Made by a program: the position numbers and the translations under genes. Below, in pieces: positions 5,644 through 9,252 of a stretch of 9,252 bases of DNA (the first letter of the stretch is position 1; every line of letters starts with the position of its first letter). Location of the stretch: NCBI GenBank assembly GCA_025455895.1, contig JALOLQ010000113.1:1-9252 (forward strand), written 5' to 3'. This DNA is from Solirubrobacteraceae bacterium (GTDB taxonomy: Bacteria; Actinomycetota; Thermoleophilia; Solirubrobacterales; Solirubrobacteraceae). The notes beneath the pieces were generated by a model that was given only the letters and a program-made list of their open reading frames with translations, was not told the origin of the DNA and ran no database searches.

Positions 5644-6551
5644 TCCGCGCGCGTCTCTTCGCCCTCGTCGCCCCGCTCGTCGTGCTCCTCGGCTCGCCGG
5701 CCGGCGCCCACGCGCTGGACATCAACGAGGAGTTCAAGCCGCAGAACGAGTTCAAGCTCACGCCGCTGATCGAGATCCAGATCGGCCCGATCGACCTCTC
5801 GATCACGAAGGCCGTCATCTACGTGCTGGCCGCCTGCATCATCACGACCGTCCTGCTGATCTGGATGGCGCGGCGGATGACGGTCACCGAGCGGCCGGGC
5901 TACATGCAGACGGTCGTCGAGGGCTACTACGGCCTGATCGAGAACATCACGCACGGCAACATGAGCGGCGCGATGGTGCGCCGCTGGTTCCCGTTCCTGG
6001 CGACGGTCTTCGTCTTCATCTGGGTCTCGAACATGCTCGGGTACCTCCCGCTGCCGTTCAACACCGAGCACAAGGTGGACATCCTCGGCCTCGAGGTCCC
6101 GTCGCTCGCGCTCTACGCCGCGACCGCGAACATCTCGGTGCCGCTCGTCCTGACCTTCATCGTGGTCATCAGCTACCACGTCGAGGGCGTCCGCGCGAAG
6201 GGCTTCATCCCCTACATGAAGGGCTGGATCCCGGCCGGCGTCGAGGGCTTCGCGCGCTTCCCGATCTTCCTCATCGAGGCGATCTCGCACTTCGTCCGGA
6301 TCGTCTCGCTCTCCGTCCGACTGTTCGCGAACATCCTCGCGGGCCACCTGCTGATCCTGTTCATGGGCGGCGGCCTCGTCGTCCTGCTGAACCTGTCGAT
6401 CGTCGGCTCGGTCTTCCTCGGCCTCATCACCGGGACGATGGCCGTCGCCTTCTTCATCTTCGAGGTGGGCCTGGTGGCCACCCTCCAGGCGTTCATCTTC
6501 ACCACCCTCGCAGCCATCTACCTCGGCGGCGCCGTCGCCGAAGAGCACTAA
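5640..6551 (+). CDS. atpB: ATP synthase Fo subunit a
   Basis: Subunit a (303 residues) forms the two half-channels that pass protons to and from the c-ring. The essential arginine is Arg227 in SLSVRLFANILAGHLL (Arg210 in E. coli). His236 sits where E. coli has Glu219, and Glu275 lies near the place of E. coli His245, the His/Glu swap also found in many bacteria and mitochondria. Gln283 in TLQAFIFTTLAAIYLG corresponds to Gln252. ATANISVPLVLTF (161-173) is the other conserved helix, and the end, AEEH, is typical. Residues 1-25 resemble a cleavable signal peptide (MIRARLF, hydrophobic core, AHA). The GTG at 5640 is chosen because a good GGGAG (5627-5631) lies eight bases upstream and the next in-frame ATG would remove the first helix. 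Oddity: Glu275 to Gln283 is eight residues, one more than the equivalent E. coli spacing. Confidence 0.97.
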   Translation: MIRARLFALVAPLVVLLGSPAGAHALDINEEFKPQNEFKLTPLIEIQIGPIDLSITKAVIYVLAACIITTVLLIWMARRMTVTERPGYMQTVVEGYYGLIENITHGNMSGAMVRRWFPFLATVFVFIWVSNMLGYLPLPFNTEHKVDILGLEVPSLALYAATANISVPLVLTFIVVISYHVEGVRAKGFIPYMKGWIPAGVEGFARFPIFLIEAISHFVRIVSLSVRLFANILAGHLLILFMGGGLVVLLNLSIVGSVFLGLITGTMAVAFFIFEVGLVATLQAFIFTTLAAIYLGGAVAEEH

Positions 6552-6568
6552 GGAGCACGTACACCGTG
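6549..6568 (+). promoter_or_regulatory. Strong ribosome binding site deciding the atpE GTG start
   Basis: AAGGAG at 6550-6555 overlaps the atpB stop codon (TAA at 6549-6551) and lies ten bases before the GTG at 6566. It is among the best Shine-Dalgarno matches in the window, as expected for subunit c, which is needed in many copies per complex. It supports GTG rather than a later start. Confidence 0.75.
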
Positions 6569-6859
6569 GATCTGCACCTGATCAGCGAGATCGCCCAGGC
6601 GGGCGTGACCTCGGAAGTCGCCCAGGAGTACGGGCGCAAGGCCGGCAAGGCCATCGCCCTCGGCATCGGCGCCGGCCTCGGCACGATCGGCCCGGGCATC
6701 GGCGTCGGCTACATCTTCGGCAAGGTCATCGAGTCGGTGACCCGTCAGCCGGAGATGCGCGACGAGATCACGTCGATCCAGTGGCTGGGCTTCGCCCTGA
6801 CCGAGGCGATCGTGTTCTACGCGTTCATCTTCGGCCTGATCGCCTTCTTCCTCGGCTAG
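6566..6859 (+). CDS. atpE: ATP synthase Fo subunit c
   Basis: Subunit c (97 residues) is the hairpin that oligomerises into the rotating ring. Helix 1 holds the glycine ladder GIGAGLGTIGPGIGVG (33-48), the cytoplasmic loop holds RQPE (60-63), and helix 2 holds the ion-binding carboxylate Glu80 in ALTEAIVFYAF. The position equal to Gln32 of sodium-binding rings (for example Ilyobacter) is Val47, and the residue after Glu80 is Ala, not Ser or Thr, so proton use is expected. The N-terminus before helix 1 is longer than in E. coli (79 residues in all): about 24 polar residues including EVAQEYGRKAGK. The GTG start is fixed by the AAGGAG ten bases upstream; the stop is four bases before atpF. Subunit and coupling ion are clear; ring size cannot be read from the sequence. 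Confidence 0.97.
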   Translation: MDLHLISEIAQAGVTSEVAQEYGRKAGKAIALGIGAGLGTIGPGIGVGYIFGKVIESVTRQPEMRDEITSIQWLGFALTEAIVFYAFIFGLIAFFLG

Positions 6860-6863
6860 GACG

Positions 6864-7436
6864 ATGCTCGCCACCCTTCTGCCACTCGCCGCCGAGGCGG
6901 CCGAGGAGGAGAGCAGCAACTTCCTCGTGAGCCCGAGCATCGGGCTCATGATCTGGACGGTGCTCGCCTTCCTCGTGATGCTGTTCATCCTGCGCAAGTA
7001 CGCGTTCCCTCCGATCAAGGAGGCGCTCGACAAGCGCGCGCAGATGATCGAGGACTCGATCAAGGCCGCCGAGCAGTCCAAGGCGGACTCCGAGGCGCTG
7101 CTCGCCGAGTACCGCGAGCGGCTGAAGGAGGCCCGCACCCAGGCCGACGACATCGTCGTGCGCGCGCGCAAGAACGCCGAGGCGTTCGAGCGCGAGTCGC
7201 AGGAGCAGGCGCGCCAGAAGCGCGAGGAGCTGCTCGAGCAGACGCGCAAGGACATCGACGCCGAGACGCGCCGCGCGATCGAGGAGATCCGCGGCGAGGT
7301 CGCGGACCTGACGATCGCCGCGACCGAGAAGGTCACCGGCCGCGTGCTCTCCGAGGACGACCAGCGCCGGCTCGTCGAGGACGCCGTGGCCGAGCTGGAC
7401 TTCTCGGGCCTGAGCGGCCCGGAGCGGCGGAACTGA
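6864..7436 (+). CDS. atpF: ATP synthase Fo subunit b
   Basis: Subunit b (190 residues) is the peripheral stalk that holds the alpha3beta3 head against rotation. After a short N-terminus (MLATLLPLAAEAAEEESSN) comes one membrane helix at about 24-44 (PSIGLMIWTVLAFLVMLFIL), then RKYAFPPIKEALDKR, the typical exit motif of the family. A long, highly charged helix follows from about 52 to 165, Ala-rich with many Glu/Arg/Lys. The end, ATEKVTGRVLSEDDQRRLVEDAVAEL (153-178), is the part expected to meet subunit delta. The start ATG is four bases after the atpE stop, and TAGGA overlapping that stop can serve as a weak ribosome site. Only one b-type gene is visible, and the delta gene follows separately, unlike the b-delta fusion of mycobacteria. 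Confidence 0.96.
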   Translation: MLATLLPLAAEAAEEESSNFLVSPSIGLMIWTVLAFLVMLFILRKYAFPPIKEALDKRAQMIEDSIKAAEQSKADSEALLAEYRERLKEARTQADDIVVRARKNAEAFERESQEQARQKREELLEQTRKDIDAETRRAIEEIRGEVADLTIAATEKVTGRVLSEDDQRRLVEDAVAELDFSGLSGPERRN

Positions 7437-7440
7437 CGCG

Positions 7441-7971
7441 ATGGAAGAGATCGCCCACGTCTACGCCCGCTCGCTGTTCGAGGTCGCGCAGGAGCAGCAG
7501 AAGCTCGACCTCGTTCGCGAGCAGGTCGGCCAGGTGGCCGACGCGCTGGAGGACAACCGCGAGATGCGGCTGTTCTTCTTCTCGCCGTACTTCTCCACCG
7601 AGGAGAAGCGCGACGGGCTGCGGCGGACGATCGAGGGCGCCGACCCCGTGGTGGCCAACACGCTCGACGTCCTGGTCGAGAACCACCGCCTGCCGCTGAT
7701 CGCGCGCATCCGCCGCGAGTACGACCGTCTCTGGGAGGACGCCAACGACCTCCTCCCGGTGATCGTCACCAGCGCCGTGGCGCTCGACGACGCCGTCGTC
7801 GAGCGCATCGGTGACGAGATCGGCCGCCAGACCGGCCGCCGCGTGCAGCTGACGAAGGAGGTGGACCCGTCGATCGTGGGCGGGTTCGTCGTCCGCGTCG
7901 GCAACGCGATCCTCGACGCCTCGATCAAGAGCCGCCTCGAAACCCTTCGCAAGACGATCGCCAAGGCCTAG
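7441..7971 (+). CDS. atpH: ATP synthase F1 subunit delta
   Basis: Subunit delta (176 residues, normal length; homologous to mitochondrial OSCP) links the top of the F1 head to subunit b. The N-terminal helical domain starts with the typical AHVYARSLFEVAQEQ (5-19) and includes FFFSPYFSTEEKR (45-57). The C-terminal domain holds the family signature at about 141-165: VDPSIVGGFVVRVGNAILD followed by ASIKSRL. The protein is soluble with no membrane segment. The start ATG lies four bases after the atpF stop; upstream purine-rich stretches (GGAGCGGCGG at 7421-7430) are poorly spaced, so coupling to atpF translation is likely. Standard operon position between b and alpha. Confidence 0.96.
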   Translation: MEEIAHVYARSLFEVAQEQQKLDLVREQVGQVADALEDNREMRLFFFSPYFSTEEKRDGLRRTIEGADPVVANTLDVLVENHRLPLIARIRREYDRLWEDANDLLPVIVTSAVALDDAVVERIGDEIGRQTGRRVQLTKEVDPSIVGGFVVRVGNAILDASIKSRLETLRKTIAKA

Positions 7972-8002
7972 CCGGCGGTCCCCAAGGAGCCCAAAGACCA
8001 CC

Positions 8003-8005
<3 letters not shown>
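7972..8005 (+). promoter_or_regulatory. Ribosome binding site and spacer before atpA
   Basis: The 31-base gap holds AAGGAG at 7984-7989, thirteen bases before the ATG at 8003, a strong match at a longer than usual distance. No promoter, dyad or terminator is visible, so atpA is expected to be read from the operon transcript. The ATG is supported because the product then starts with the usual subunit alpha N-terminus. Confidence 0.65.

Positions 8006-9252
<1,247 letters not shown>

Noticed and set aside
5358..6548. Long - strand open frame opposite the AtpI-like gene and atpB
   Set aside because: It is antisense to strongly conserved atpB; its product is an unnatural run of Asp, Glu, Arg and His with no domain.
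6566..6859. Sodium-coupled c-ring
   Set aside because: The glycine-rich helix has Val47 where sodium-binding rings have Gln, and the residue after Glu80 is Ala, not Ser or Thr, so proton coupling is the better reading.

Overview
The window is very GC-rich actinobacterial-type DNA with strong G/C bias at third codon positions, frequent GTG starts and short or overlapping gene junctions. The gene content (an RDD protein beside an LVSRIDID-type repeat protein, secreted proteins of no recognised family, and an F-type ATP synthase operon with two small membrane proteins in front) suggests a deep-branching actinobacterium such as the Thermoleophilia/Solirubrobacterales. That placement is inferred from protein character and not proven. 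All genes lie on the + strand.

Left part (1-4749): five genes of mostly unknown function. The window opens inside a protein made of 9-residue tandem repeats (27 bp in DNA). It is joined by a GTGA overlap to an RDD-domain membrane protein. A soluble 212-aa protein follows, which looks like two related alpha/beta halves. Next is a 657-aa exported protein held by one C-terminal membrane helix, and then a 305-aa exported protein built from three repeats, each with a cysteine pair exactly 32 residues apart.

Middle (4750-5072): a 323-bp non-coding region. Two inverted repeats lie just after the upstream gene. Then comes a promoter-like segment with three phased copies of a GTCACAAAG-type 9-mer and a TAGGGT -10 box. 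A likely 5' leader of about 147 nt follows, which can fold into consecutive GC-rich hairpins.

Right part (5073-9252): the 5' portion of the F1Fo ATP synthase operon in the classical order: AtpZ-like, AtpI-like, atpB (a), atpE (c), atpF (b), atpH (delta), atpA (alpha, cut by the window end). Junctions are tight (a 4-base overlap, or gaps of 4-31 bases), which suggests one transcript. AtpB and AtpE form the proton channel and c-ring, AtpF and AtpH the peripheral stalk, and AtpA part of the catalytic head. Subunits gamma, beta and epsilon are expected just beyond the right edge.

The ATP synthase genes are ordinary and confidently assigned. The least explained parts are the repeat protein at the left edge, the two exported proteins, and the control region before the atp operon.
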